Shown here one piece after another: positions 1-15,400 of a stretch of DNA of 64,000 nucleotides. A model generated the notes under the pieces. It made no database searches and was not told the DNA's origin. It worked only from the letters and a program-made list of their open reading frames with translations. The stretch's first letter is position 1. Each line of letters begins with the position of its first letter. The DNA is taken from positions 32,163,223 through 32,227,222 of the forward strand of contig OX459096.1 in the NCBI GenBank assembly GCA_949775045.1, read 5' to 3'. The position numbers and the translations under genes are program-made. The stretch is from Metridium senile (Eukaryota > Cnidaria > Anthozoa > Actiniaria > Metridiidae).

Positions 1-604
1 AATTTAAGACAAATTAGGCTAAGTGGTATACCCTATTCAAGACGCCAAGGCAAAAAAACATACCCTATTTGGCGGAACGTCCCCGTATAATAAATATAAG
101 GGAGTACATCCCCCCCGGATACCTCCCCCCCGGATTCGAACATGCGCAGGGCATTTATCACTCGTGTCGGTAAGAATGCATCAATACACGAGAAATATTG
201 GCAGTTTTGCAATCATTCTTAACAAGAACATGGAAGGTTTAATTTGTTAGAATATTTAGTGTTACCTAATCATTGATCTCATCATTGTTTTTAATGCAAT
301 TCCTTTCTGTATTGGAATGACCTGACGCTTTGGACAACATTTTTGTACTAAATGTATGTTTAAAATTCCATTCTGTCTTGGAATGACCTAACGCTTTGGA
401 CAACCTTTTTGTACTAGATGTATGTCTATAATTCCTTTCTGTCTTAGAATGACAGCCATGAACAACCTTTTTGTACTAGATGTATGTCTATAATTCCATT
501 CTGTACTTCTTGGAATGACAGCCATGTACAACCTTTTTTAATGAGTATGCATGAGTATTATCATCAGAATGATTTATATTAATGTTATTGAAACATTCTT
601 GCAG
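1..604. other. Intronic or upstream sequence, no exon seen
   Basis: Apart from the tandem repeat at 298-540 I find no supported exon. An open frame at 23-250 runs through C-rich repeat sequence (cccccccgg twice) and has no protein-like pattern. Confidence 0.5.
298..540. repeat. Tandem repeat, about four copies of a 62-66 bp unit
   Basis: The start of the unit (aattcc, then cttctgt-like) recurs at 298, 364, 430 and 492; each unit carries ggaatgac and ttttgtacta. It lies just upstream of the MAM exon. Confidence 0.8.
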
Positions 605-719
605 ATAATTTTTGAAGCAATTGTTGGAGATGATGGCTCTATAGCTGTAGATGATGTCAAGTTGTCTGTAAACCCAAAGTGCTCGTTTCTGCCTTCATTT
701 TCCTGGAATACTCGTCAAG
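605..719 (+). CDS. MAM domain, C-terminal end (exon 1 of the visible chain)
   Basis: The acceptor is ttgcag at 604 and the donor is caag|gtaatg after 719; phase 0 in, phase 1 out. The peptide begins IIFEAIVGDDGSIAVDDVKL and has a Cys (NPKC) soon after, which is the classic end of a MAM domain (hydrophobic-F-E-hydrophobic, then G-x-I-A-hydrophobic-DD-hydrophobic). The remaining MAM exons and the signal peptide must lie upstream of position 1. Confidence 0.75.
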
Positions 720-3700
720 GTAATGTGTATTCGCCTTTCCGGAATTGAGAAAGGGACTGGGAACGAGGTTCGAAATATTAATCTTATAATCTATTAGATT
801 TATTAGATATATTAATTTTTAGATTTTATCTATCTAATAAATAGCGCAATTAGCGCCACTTTCAACTAGTTAATAATTACTAACTCTTGATAAATTACAG
901 GAGAATAGCACAATCCCCTTAAAATGTAAGAAATATATATTAATAGCGAGGCTTATCGAGTTTTGTTTGCTTATTTCTGCTGTGTATTACTGTAAATCTC
1001 TTTAGCAACCCAGGCCAAACCTATAGATTCCTTCTTTGAAAATTAAGGCATTTTAACAACTCAAGTTGCTGGGTCAACGTTCAATAGACATCTTTACCTT
1101 ACTTGTTTGTTGTCCCATTTCAGATCACGTGATGCTACCCTTGGGAATTGTTTCTTTCACATGTAAATGATATAACACGTTCATCATAAAAGAACAATTC
1201 TCAAGGGAATGACACGTGGTCTGAAATGGGCAATTTGCATACGGAGGTAAAGAGGTCTATTAGCATTAGGCCTGAGAAATTCTGTTAGTTTACATATTAA
1301 TTTTTAGTTGACGTTCGTTCTTTGTTTTAGCCAAACAGTGATTACAATAGAGCTTAATTACAAGCTATGGTATTTTTTATCGAGATATTCACATATTTGC
1401 GAATTCCTTTGTTTTTTTACTAACAAATATGGATGATTAGACTATTTATGAAAGAGCGTACGAACGACAACTTTATATAGGAGAAACTTTGATAGATGAG
1501 CGTAGTGTTTACAAATGTTGGTATTGTAATGCTTATCTGCCAACCATTTTAACAACTGATTTTTTAATTTATTTGGTTCTGATAACAATGGTTGGTTAGC
1601 AAAACCGTCACAAACAGTACGTCACTGTACGTCCACCTATAAGGCTTTGAATTACCAGACACGAAGCAATGTACACTATTAATTATTTTTGTCATAGGTG
1701 TGAAGACAAATATGATTGGACATATTCCGGCCTACCAGGACTGGTTACTTCAAGCAATATCGTCACCCCTTGGTATCTGGAACAAATACTGGCAGCCCTG
1801 TTTTCATGCTTTAAAAGATGGTTGGAATGCTGAGGCGTTGTTGAGCAACTGCAGTAACAAAGGCCCACTCGTCTTTCTCGTTCGGAAAGGATCCCATGTT
1901 TTTGGAGGCTTTACAGATGTGAATCATTTAAATGGTGAGTAGAGTGATTTTGATAATAATAATAATAATAATAATAAAAAACGTATTTATGGCGCTCAAT
2001 GCGCTTACAATTTGTATATACGTTAAGAAATGAAACAATAGGGAAATTACATATATTTACAATATTAAAAAAGGAAAATATATATATATAATAATAATAA
2101 TAATATATAAAATATATATATATATATATATAGCTGGCTGCAATAACGTTGTCCACCTCAGAAATACATATATAAACATATAACTGACACGTGACTAATC
2201 GTATGTAGCCTTTTTCTTATCGCAAATGTGCTCAAAATATTCGTTGGATAATCCTACACTCTATTAAAGCAAAGTGCTACAACAAAAATGAGTATTGGTT
2301 GTATATATTGGAGCTAAAAGCCCATTCAGTATACCCAGTCACGTGACAGTTATATTTCTGAGGTGGACAACGTTATTGCAAACAGCTATATATACACCTA
2401 ATCCAAAAAACGTTGTCTGGTCCGCCGCACAGTCCTCGCGCCAAGACCGTGAAAGATATTGGTTATATCTAATCAGTAATTAATTTATTTGCATGTTCAC
2501 ACTCTAGTGTGGTACTTTTTTCAACGAAATAATGTTGTGCCTACTTTTATTTTCTTGTTTTATCACTCTCATCAAAATATTCACTGTGTTTTCCTTCACG
2601 GTCTTGGCGCGAGGACTGTGCGGCGGACCCGACAACGTTTTTTGGATTAGGTGTATATATACACCTACTTGCAATAAGGTTGTCATACAAAAATATACAT
2701 TTGTTATAAAGAAAATATAGAACATTAGGATTTAGTACGATAGGAATTGATTAAAAGACAAAAGAAGATCACTCAAGCTGAACTCTCTCTTTTGTCTTTT
2801 AATTAATTCCTTTCGCACTAAATCACAAATGTTCTATTTTCTTTGTGACAAATGTTCTATTTTGTATGACAACCTTACTGCAAGTAGGTGTATATATATA
2901 TATTTATATATATATAAGCTAAAATAAATTGTTAAGATTAATTGTCTATTGTTGACAATAGAGTAAATGTAAAAATTGTAATGTTAAATCATGTAAAATA
3001 GTTTTTAAACATAAATGTCTTCAGTCTCGATTTAAAAGTAGCTGTTGTTTCTGCCTTTTTAATGTTCTCTGGTAGAGAGTTCCACAGTTGTGCTGCTGAG
3101 ATAGAAAAAGCACGACCACCATAAGTTTTAGTTTTCACTGTCGGTACCCGCAGCAGAGAGTGAGATGATGATCTTAGAGTACGCGATGGATGGTATTCTT
3201 GAATTGTTGATGTAAGGTAGTCTGCTGATTGTTCATTTAAGATCTTATATGTTGTTAATGGGATTTTGAAATTGATTCTAGCCTCTATAGGGAGCCAATG
3301 TAGTTCCTTAAGAATTGGTGTTATGTGGTCAGTCCTGCGTGCACCTGCTATCATTCGAGCCGCTACATTCTGTACTCTTTGTAACTCGTCTTTCTGATAT
3401 TTTCTGATTATTTTAATCAAAATTTAATTTGTTATCAAAGTTACAAATTGGGAAAAGGACAATTCTGGAAGCAAAGAAAGAAAAACGAATAAAAGAACCA
3501 ACGCGTTTTCCCGATCGAGCGAACTTTATTGTAAGGAACTGGGGGTAAACGTTTTTCTACAACGATTTTTTACTCCTAAGAGATACAGTGGAGCCCCGCC
3601 TTACGGCCACCCGCTTAATACGGCCACCCCGTTAATACGGCCACTTTGGGCTGTCCCTTCTTCAGTGGCCGGATTAACGGGGTTCAACTGTACCACACAT

Positions 3701-6387
3701 GCAACTAATGAAAACGAGAAAAGCGCTGAAAACTATACCGATACCGTAAAAAAACTCGAAATATGTCGAAATTCGATAATTTTAATTTTCTTTATAAGAC
3801 TGAATGCCAATTGGCTACAAAAATAAAAACCTAATCTTAAAAATAAGCACCACCACCAGAAAGTGCAAGCTGAGGAATATGTATTTTTAGAAAGTTTTAT
3901 TGCTATAAATAAAATTCATGTGAAGCTATTTGGAATCAAAATTACAGAGATTTGTATGGGTTGTTCAATGAACTGTTTCATTGCTAGTCTCGTTGTGGTG
4001 TTTTTCACACTATTAAAGTTTTTTTTATTGTATGACATACAGTGTTTTATAGGGACTGTTTCGCACACTGATAAAAATCGTATCACACATTAGCTATAGT
4101 GTCCGGTGAATATTCCTGTTTATTATATAGCAAAGATATAACGCACGATCTTATTGGTCAATAAGCGGGCCGTCCTTTTTCCGTACGGACCGGTTTTTTT
4201 GATTATTTTACTAGTTCTTTCGCAATATGTTTGCCTTTTTATTTTCTTATTTGAAGGATTAATTTTTGATGACAATGAGAAAATTACGTTCGCATGAAAA
4301 TACGGAGAAGGACAGGTCGTAATATTATGTTTCCTATTTATTCTTTATTATAAATTTTTCCCCTAAAATTGCTATATATTTATTATAAATGTTTCCCTAA
4401 AATTGCTATATAATAAATATATTATTAACCTCGCTTGCTCGGGCCGTACTGGAAGTTATGGAACCTCGTTTTTTTCACACTTTTTTTTTTTTAAGTCAGT
4501 GGAAAAAACTCGGTCCATCACTTCCCGTACGGCCCTCACGCTCGGTTAATAAGATATTATTATCACACGCATACGTGTCTATGTTTTTAACTTTTTGAAA
4601 TAATTTATTAATTTAAAACACTGTATATTGTATAATAAACAAATAAAAACATGGGCGCTTGGAGAAATGAAATTACAGTGGAACCCCGCCTTATGGCCAC
4701 CCGCTTAATACGGCCACCCCGTTATTGCGGCAAGTTTTTTATGTCCCGACGAAATGCATGCCCATACATTTTCTATAAAATTTACCCGCTTAATACGGCC
4801 ACCCCGTTAATACGGCCACTTTGGGCTGTAACTTCGGATTAACGGGGTTCCACTGTAATCTTTTTGTGTCAAGGCTCGATATCAAGTTGAACACTAAATT
4901 TGAAATCCCCTCGCGCCCATGTATTTATATCTAGATAACTTCTCAATAATTTAATACTTTTGTCTCAAACCTTTTATCTTTCTGGATGTCATTCTAATCT
5001 ATAATTTCGATGTATTTGAAAATATATGATAACGAAGTGGCGGCCATATTGGCATCTGGTTTAAAAGATATCAAAACTCTGATTTTTACCCCTCAAAGAT
5101 ACGACCAGAATACCCGCTACTGTCACGATGCTAAGCTTTTTAATGTTTGTCAATATAGAGAAATGAATGTCGATAAATGAAAATGAATGTATTTTCACGC
5201 AAATGAAAGGACAATTCGGGTCAATGAAAGTGATATATTTTCTGGTAATGAACTAGTAAAAGGTGTAATATATGTATTTTTACCACATTTGATAATTTTT
5301 TTCGCTTTCTGATTGGTCGAGAGCCGTGGTAAATGAGAGTACATTCCACGCGAGCAGTAAAAATATTTTTAATGTGGTAAAAAACAAATTCACGATAGTT
5401 GTGGTATGTCCTCTTATTTACCACGGTTGGCGCCATCTCATCGTCTAAATTGATATGGATCCACTCGGCTTCGTCTCGTGGATCCACAATAATTCAAAAC
5501 TATCGTAATTTAATTAGAAGTCGTTTCTTCCGAAGAATTACATTCAATTTAACGTGGAAGAAACGACTTCTAATTAATTATGATTCCCACGTACAAGGAA
5601 ATATAGGATATCGTAAATTTGTTAAGTGTATAGGCCCGTTAGAAATAGCAATTTTGTCGCGTGACAAGAGCCGCGATTTCAATGGCGATTTTATCACTGT
5701 TGAGATTTAGGTGAAATCGCAGCGAGTTGCACTAAATTTCGAGCATGTCCAAAGTTGCGGTGACAAAGCTGCGATAAAAATTAAATCGCTATTGAAATCG
5801 CCTCTCTTGTCGCGCGACAAAATTAATTGCTATATAGTGTAAACGGGCCTTATAGTTTCAAAAATGTACTAGAAATCAACTACTCAATAACTCTATATTT
5901 TGTCAGGTAATTTAGGAACAGTCAAAGAATGTGCATTCAAAAGACCAACCTTTGCCTCCTCGATAAAAGGAAAAGATTATCCATCAAACGCTGTGGACGG
6001 TGATTTATCGACTTTTAGCAGTACGAATGATTGGGAAGACAATCGTTGGTGGCGGGTCCTGATGGAACGTGCAATTTTCGTATCAAAAGTACACATTAAT
6101 TGTGGGAAAAGTCCATGTAGACTGCACGATTTTCAGATTCAAATCAGCTCTGAGTTTAGTGTTGGGCTGTGCGGTGGTAATCAATCAAGGGACATAAAGG
6201 ACGGTGATAAAGAAGGCTGGATTTATTGCCATCCTCTCCTCTATGGGAATAACGTTACTATTGTGGTTTCTTCTAGATTGTATAGTATACGTATTGCAGA
6301 AATCAAGGTTTATGGTAGGTTCTATTCAAAGTATTAGTATTATGGCGTGAGTGTTATTGTTGTTGAATTGAAGAGCAAATGATTACC

Positions 6388-6428
<41 letters not shown>

Positions 6429-9400
6429 CATCAATCAATCAGTCAATCAGTCAATAGTCTGCCTGCGCCATCTTGAAAGGTAGCCGAGCCTTGTTGAATG
6501 TAACTTCGATAGTGTTTGACTACACAAGACACAAAATGAGGGCTTGCTATTTGCACATGAAAGAACAAATACAAATTAGTAAGGATTGAAAGTTTGAACA
6601 AATTTGTTTAAATTGCAACGAAATTATGGTATCTTAATTTTTTTTCGAAAATACAAAGAATGTATAGTTTGGAAGGACGTTTTGGAAGGACACCATACAT
6701 TTCTCTGTAATTTTGGCAGAATTTGGATGCTCATATTTTTTTCTATTTAGCCAAACGTTCTAAAACTTGGTCAATAAGCTTATATCTGGTTACTCTCCAA
6801 TGAGACGGGGTTATTTGTTCTGGAACCATAATCAAATTAGTTTTTCACACTCGTACCCAGTCCCTGGCTCGATATGAAAAAAGGGAATTAAAACCCCTCT
6901 TTACCCGCTCATCAAATTCGGATAATATCGAGCATGCTTTTCGGAATAACGGAAGTCCTATCAAAAGGGCTCGGCAAGGACGATTTTAACCCCTAAAGAG
7001 ATACCGCAAAAGAATGATTGATCCATAAGTGGAAGGAACAATTATTATTCAGACTACCATCCACACTTACAACCATATTTTGGTTAGATCATTCTTTTTA
7101 AACTTTCAACAGGTTACCAAGCAGTTCCTTCGACAAAAGCTTTTTTGTTTAAGCTTAACCAAGAAAGTTCTAGCTCCAAGTTGTCCTTACTACCTGACAA
7201 ATCTCACACTAGCGTATTTTTTACGGAAAATGGCGTTATATTCGGTAAAGGTGACCTTTCAATCAATATAACCTCAAGAAGTATTACCAACAAACCTGGT
7301 ATGTCATACCAAGACTCTCAGTTAATCACAGAATCACCTATTCAGCCAGATGATATTGAAGTCTTGACGCTTGGAGGTAAGACACTCTTGATACTAGAAT
7401 ATTAGATATCATATGGCACAGCCCGTGGAGAGGCAGGGCAAGTATCAACAAGTAAACTGATGCCACAGGCTTCTTGTATACACCTAGTTCAATAATCGTT
7501 GTCGCAGCCGAAGCCACGGTCTACACTCTGAAGCCTGCAAAGGATGTCGGTTATATGGACTTAATTTGTGATTTATTGCACGTTTTTAAAAGAAATATCT
7601 ATATTTATATCTACCACAACAACAACTTGTTATGGTAATATAGCACAAACGCGTACAATCAAAATATGCTATGAATAAATCGATAACAAGAGAAGAAATA
7701 CCGACATTCTTTGCAGGCTTCAGAGTATGGACTGTGGCTTTGTTTGCGACAACTAACGATTTTTGAAATAGATGTATAAGGATACCTACACTGCAAAACG
7801 GCTGAGTAGATACAACTCAGTATATTGAGTTAATCATGCATTCAGGATGACACTTTATAGTGAGTACACCCAACTCTTTAAAACTCTTTTAAAAGTGAGG
7901 TTAAACTCAAATATATTGAGTACATTGTACTCAATGGCACATCTACATTTATGTTTACTCTAATAATGAGTTGGGTTTACTCACTATAAAGTGTCATCCT
8001 GAATGCATGATCAACTCAATACACTGTGTTGTATCTGCTCAGCCGTTTTGCAGTGTACAATAATTAGTGTCTGTAGTGTAAGGCTAGGAATGCCAAACCC
8101 TAAACCACAGAATTGGATCGGAGGCTTAGGAATACTGATCTTGAAGCTATGTATATAACTCAGAATGAAAATTCCGGGAGTTTTTTTTTTTAATTAATTA
8201 ATTAATTTTTTATTGGGGGAGGGGGGCTGGGAGGAGGCATCGTGTTGAAATGGTAGGGGTGAAAATTATCCCTAAATATATCTTTGTAAATTTCGACCCC
8301 GAAAAGGTACAGCTGTGAGATGTTCTTAGTTTCGTTTTAGTAACAAGGGCAATTAAAATGACCCTTGATATATAGTACGGAATCATGTTACATAATTGAC
8401 ATTTGAGCCACAGCCCCCATATATCATATCATATATCATATATCATTGATCGTTTATTTAATCGCTTAGATTTTCTCCAACACCTGCCCTGTCTGGAGGG
8501 GGAGATATTCGACAAGATTGTCAAACAATGCAAGTGTGATTTTGGTCGCCGTGACCACGAGATCTGTTTACAGAGACGAGGTAAGAATAACTATCCTAGT
8601 AAATTTACATACTAATAATATCTCATGATTGAGAGCTGCACGGCTACCAATGGCGCCTTAATATGCATCCCGTCATAAAGTAAAGCGCACTGAGACTACA
8701 TATAGTGCGCTATATAAGCGCCTTCCATTAGTATTATTATAACAGTGGAACCCCGTTCATCCGGCCACCGAAGGGACAGCTCAAAGTGGCCGTATTAACG
8801 GGGTGGCCGTATTAAGCGGGTAAATTTTATAGAAAATGTATGGGCATGCATTTCGTCGGGACCTAAACACCTGGCCGCAATAACGGGGTGGCCGTGAGGC
8901 GGGGTTTAATGCACTGTAATCCTGAGCATAAGCCCACTGAGCTAAAAACTAAGCACAAGAATACTTCAGAAACTAAAACAGCCCTTTTAAAAGGCCCGGG
9001 CAAACGGTTTCAACATTTGCTTCAACATCCGTTCGATTTTGTTGAATGGCAACGTTTAAACGCTTTTAAACTCTTTCAACATCAATTCCACATCAATTCA
9101 AGACGTTTCAACAATGTTGAAAGAGTTTAAAAGCGTTTAAACATTGCCATTCAACAAAATCGAACGGATGTTGAAGCAAATGTTGAAACCGTTTTCCCGG
9201 ACTTTTAGTCGTCCGAAGAAACTTAGTGTGCCGGTGTATGTTACTATTTTTTATATGTTTATCTAAAAGTTATTTTCAATGCATTGTTAAGAAAATCAAA
9301 TATAGAACTGGAAGAGTTTAAGATGGAGAAAGGGCAAGATAATCTTAATTATTTTTAACTTATTTAGATTTGATTAGTACACTGCAAAAACGGCTGAGTA

Positions 9401-12400
9401 GGTACAACACAATATATACACAGCATTCAGGATAACACTTTATAGTGAGTAAGCCCAACTCATTTTTGAGAGTAAACATAGATGAAGACGAACCATTGAG
9501 TACAATGTACTCAATATATTGATCTTAACCTCACTTTTACTCAATAATGAGTTGGGTTTACTCACAATAGAGTTGGGTTTACTCACTATAAAGTGTTATC
9601 CTGAATGCATGGTTAACGCAATATACTGTGTTGTACCTACTCAGCCGTTTTTGCAGTGTAGAAATTGATTGTGTTTAAAACCCACGCTCTCCGTTTTTCA
9701 GTTTCACTTTCACTTGGGAATAATAAAGAGTTTTTATTTCTTCCAGAGCTTCAAACCAAACGAGATAAACATTGCAATAGATTTAAAGTCAGCATGACGC
9801 ATTATGCCCGGTACAATGAGAAAAATGGAGTGTGGACCTGCTTCAGTGATGAATCACTCACAGGGGACTGGGAACGATACAATCTCACCAAACCGTCCAA
9901 ATCGTTCTTTGTGAATAACACGAGTTTAATACGGATTCGTAGCCGAAGTATGTGTGTGTTCTTACTATTATTTTCGTTTAGTTTTCAATATTTTAATTTG
10001 CAATTCAAGAAGTAAATAATTTGAAGGACTGAATTTTGCATCCTTGAATGATGCATTATGATCGAAGTAAATGAATAAATAAAAACTGAACTAATCCTCA
10101 GGTTATATTAACTTGTTAATGTTCAATTATTCTAGCCATTAATCACTTTGAGCTTGGAGAGCAATATGTAGTATTAACAAACTTTATTGTTTGTATTCAG
10201 ATTTTCCTAAACTGGTAACCGATGATATATTGAAATCAGCTCTTCTCTACTGGCCAATGGATGACAAGAATGATTTAAAATGCGTTACGTCACATCTATG
10301 GACCAATGCGAACGATTCGGAGAACACACAAGGAGTTTTAAACGGTGCTTTATCCTTTAACGGGGAGGGTAATATCGTCAGGCTACCCACTACGCTCGCT
10401 AACACAAATTGCCTTTTTAATCCGAATAAATGCCACGGTAGTGGTCGCAAAGGTATTTGCGTGTCTATGTGGATTAAATTCCACTACAAAACATCTCGTA
10501 GAAAACAAGTTTTCTGGACTTCTCAAGCTACGCCATCATCTACAGGGTTTACGGTATTTCAGCCCGAAGCATCCTCTAATATTTCAGTCAGTGCTGCTCT
10601 TACTGACGTTGTATCTACAGCTAGTGTGTCAGCTCCAGTCGGCATTTGGTTTCATTTGATATTTCGTTACAGACATAAAATACATGTTAACCCAAGAATT
10701 TACATTAACGGAGAAAGACAAAGTAAAGCAGAGAACAGTCTTTCAAATAAAAATCACTCAGTTGCTGATGTCAACTATATGAGCATTGGACAGGATGGCA
10801 TGGGTTTACCAAATGCGTCCTTTGATGAGATCATTGTGTTCAAAGTACTGAACGCATTTCATGATCAAGAAACCGAAAACATGTATGGCTATTACAAAGG
10901 TAACAATGATACAAACTAGAAAGATCAGATTTCCCACGTTTCTCCGTTTTCACTAAGGTGAAGTTACACGCGATGATTTTCGTTATTTATTTTTTTTCGC
11001 GATATGGCTGGTCAATAAAGCTGTTGCACGAATCAACTTTTTAAACATTCGTCGTTCTGCGTTGCGAGTTTTTGAAGCTTAATCAATAACTGGCTACGTG
11101 TTGCCAGAAGCAAAAATCGTTGATGAAAATCGGTGCGTGTACAAACACAAGAAACTTGAACGTGAACGCACATATATACATATAGTAAAGATAGTTTGCT
11201 TTTGTATACTGCATATAGCGAAGTTGCAAAATATTATAATTTGATAATTGTATTTGTTTTCGGGTCTGTGACGCGATTACAGTCATTTCCCAAAGTTTAA
11301 CTCACTAAGTTTTGTACAATTACAGGAGATGCAAACCTATATATTAATACAAGCATCGAAACAAAAATAGGTTGGAACTCTGATCTCGAAAACAAAGACA
11401 GTGAATTATTTAAAAATGAATCTACCGAAGCCAAGACAATGGTATGTTTTGATGGGTCTTGAAATCGCCATTATAAATAAAACAAAAATACAAACAACAA
11501 CAACAAAACAAACAACAAACAAACAACAAACAAACAACAAACAAAGACAGACAGACAACAAACAACAAACAAACAAACAGACCAACAAACAAACAACAAC
11601 AAACAAACAACAAACAAACAGGCCAACAAACAAACAACAAACAAACAAACAGACCAACAAACAAACAACAAACAAACAAACAAAGTAAATAAAAGACAGA
11701 CAGACAGACAACAAACAACAAACAAAGACAAACAAACAACCAACAAACAACAAACAAATAGACCAACAAACAAACAACAAACAAAGACAAACAACAAACA
11801 AAGACAAACAACAAACAAACAGACCAACAAGCAAACAACGAACAAAGACATACAACAAACAAACAAACAAACAGACCAACAAACAAAGACAAACAACAAA
11901 CAAACAGACCAACAAACAAACAACCAACAAAGACAAACAACAAACAAACAAGCAATAAAGACAAACAAACAGACAACAACCAAACAACAAACAAAGACAA
12001 GCAACAAACAAACAACAACCAAACAAGCAATAAAGGCAAACAAACAGACAACAACCAAACAACAAACATAGACAAACAACAAACAAACAACAGACAAACA
12101 ACAACAAAACAGACCAACAAACAAACAAAGACAAACAACAAACAAACAAGCAATAAAGGCAAACAAACAGACAACAACTTGACCAAACAACAAACAAAGA
12201 CAAACAACAAACAAACAACAACTAAACAACAGACAAAGACAAACAACAAACAAACAAAGACAAACAACAAACAAACAAACAAACAAGCAATAAAGGCAAA
12301 CAGACAACAAACAAACAAGCAATAAAGGCAAACAAACAGACAACAAACAAACAACAAACGAGTAAATAAATAAAGAAACAGAATATATGTAATTTTATTC

Positions 12401-15400
12401 ATGAACTAGTAATTAATGAAAAATAAATTGATGTGATGTGATGTTGAAAACGTATTGTTAACATCATGCATTGATCAGCATATTGTTTTTTCTATCCTAG
12501 ATCCGATCTGCCGATGTAGCCAATACCACCAAGAGTATTGAGATCAAATTCAGGTATTACAATAACATCAAATATTTCTATATATTTTTATTCTGTTATT
12601 GGTATACACGCATCGCTGTATTCCATTTTTACTTTTATTAAGCCTCCTCCAAATACATGCTTCTCAGAATCCAGCTCATGTACCGACTCGATTTTGCGCC
12701 ACCAGCGCCAGAACAACAACTATCATGGAATATTTGACAGCGCTTTGGTGATTTTTACCCATACTCTCTTTCGGTACAGTCACCAAGACCTGTTACTCGT
12801 CGATGACAACATTTTCTCAATTGACTATATTCCACATGCATGCAGTATATACACCTATTTCAATTAACGTTGTCCATCTGCAATGGTGGATCTGAGACCG
12901 ACAGGAATTGTGGGTGTTCATTAAATTTCAAATACATTGTTTTAATCACACTTGAATGGTGCTGAATTACAGATAACAGTATTTCAGAAGTAAACATTAA
13001 TATTCAAGCGTGATTATAATAGTGCATTTGCAGTTTAACGAGCTCCCACAATTCCTATCGGTCTCAGATCAACCATTCCAGATGGACAACGTTAATTGAA
13101 ATAGGTGTATGCACTTAAAACCATTATATAACTAAGTATGTACATCAACGAGTGCAAACAACAAATCCGTGAAACTCAAAAGTAAATAGTACAAAACAGT
13201 GCTTTATTAAACGAAAGTTAGCGCCCGTATTACTCTAGAAAGGTACAGCACCTAAAATCAGTTGACTGAAAGAAATGGTGGAACCATATTAAGCAGATCA
13301 CTGGAGACAATAGGACACCCACTACTATCAGTATTGCTAAAGAAGGTACAACATTTACAGAATGTAAATATCTGCATGAGTTACCATCTGCTCGTGGAAA
13401 TGCCCGCTATGGTCGCTAAAGGCCCGGACAAACGCACGCAACATTGTTGGCCAACATTGTTGCGATACGGTTTGTTGAACACGATAACAAAAGAAATGTT
13501 GGATGAGTTTCATCAAACATCATCCAACAGGGTGTTTAAACGGGCCCAACATGTTGGAGCAACCATGTTGGTCCAACAATGTTGCGTGCGTTTGCACGGG
13601 CCTTAACTTCGCAACAATGACAAACTAACATTACCCAAGTATAAAACGCAAAGATATAAAAACTCGTTTATCATGTGCTACAAACAGTAATTTTAGATTT
13701 AGATATTGTATATACTATAGTCATTGTCGCAGCCGAAGCTACAGTCCACACTCTGAAGCCTTTAAAGGATGTCGATAATATGAACTGAATGTGTGATTTA
13801 TTACACGTTTTTTAAGAAATATTTGTTTCGTGATCTACCACTGCAACAATTTTTTATGTTCATGTTACACAAACACGTACAATCAAAATATGTTATGAAT
13901 AAATCGATAACAAGAGTAGAAATACCGACATTCTTTGCAGGTTTCAGAGTGTGGACTGCTGCTTTGATTACGACAACGATTATTGAAATAGATGTATATA
14001 AAAAATGAAAAATGAAAACAACTCGTATGTTATAATAATAAAACTTGTCTCACAAGTCTTTGTTTTATCCTAGGAACAACGGTAACGGTATTGCATTATG
14101 CGATATCTCCATACGTTTTCATGGAGAAGGATTTGTACAAATGGAAGATCTATTACTACAACTCGGAAAAAAGGGTTTACAACTGACTAACATCATAAGC
14201 AATGATGGTAACTATTCCATAAAGACAAGAACTGTTACAATTAAAACAACACACACACTGTGACAAGTGCACATGATATGCGTAAAACTTCATATCGCCA
14301 ACCTTCTTAAATTATATACACCTATTTCAATAATCGTTGTCACGATCAGTCGACGGTCCACACTATGAAGCATGCAAAGGATGACGGTATTTCTTCTCTT
14401 GTTATAGATCCATTCATAACATATTTTAGTTGAACGTGTTTGTGTTATATGACCATAACCAAGTTGTGGCAGTGGTAGATGGTAAAACAAATTTTTCTTT
14501 AAAAAAACGTGAAATAAATCAGAAATTATGTTCATATTACCGACATCCTTTGCAAGCTTTAGAGGGTGGACTGTAGCTTCGGCTGCGACAACATTTTTTG
14601 AAATAGGTGTATATTAAACCTTTATAGACTCTGTGTTTTCTCCAAGAGCTGGGCTCATCGTAGGAGATTACACAAAAGAGCACATGATTTTTAATGGCAG
14701 CCAAAAGCAGATGAGATTATTTGAAGGAATAATTAACCAGAGTCTTTGATTGTCTTTTATTTATGCTTTTTGCGGCTCGTGAGTTCAAATGTAACTTCGA
14801 TAGTGTTTGACTACACAAGACACAAAACGAGGGCTTGCTATTTGCACTATAGGTACTGCCTGCACGTTAGACAGCTGTTGGTTCTGAATAAATAATAATC
14901 TCCAATAGTCGCCTTCACAGTTCCCTGCGCCATCTTAAAAGGTAACGTTAAGCTTGCAATGATAGAGACCTTTTAACACCTTGCCGGGTAATTATTCACG
15001 TGTCTTTATCATTGCAAGCTCAACGTTCATCTCGCTTCGATGCAAAGGCCTGGCAACCTTTCAAGATGGCGCAGGGAACTGTGATGGGGACTATTTATCG
15101 AGCAAAACTGGATAATATCGAGTGGGATCGATGGGTAGTAGAGTGAATATACTTTAAAGCTCAGACACTATATCGTACAGAAAGTATGAAATGTCAGAAG
15201 TAGCTCAACTTGTTGACGCATATTGTATGTTCTAATAATTCCTTGTTTCTACTAAAGGCATAAGCTACTCATTGTAATCAGTTCAGTGTTCCGATGTAGC
15301 TTGATACTCAGTAAAACACTTTTCCCTTCACCCCAAATCAAAAACAGGCCGAGCAAAGATGGAAGTAGTCTAACACACTAACACACGTTTATATGATTTT

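Noticed and set aside
5221..5710. Overlapping open frames on both strands near 5.2-5.7 kb
   Set aside because: They cross foldback repeat sequence, have no start context or splice sites, and no protein pattern.
11406..12402. Three long minus-strand open frames (270-330 codons, Cys/Leu/Val-rich)
   Set aside because: They are read-through of the AAAC/AAC microsatellite in three frames; composition is repeat-driven and the plus strand holds SEA-domain splice sites.
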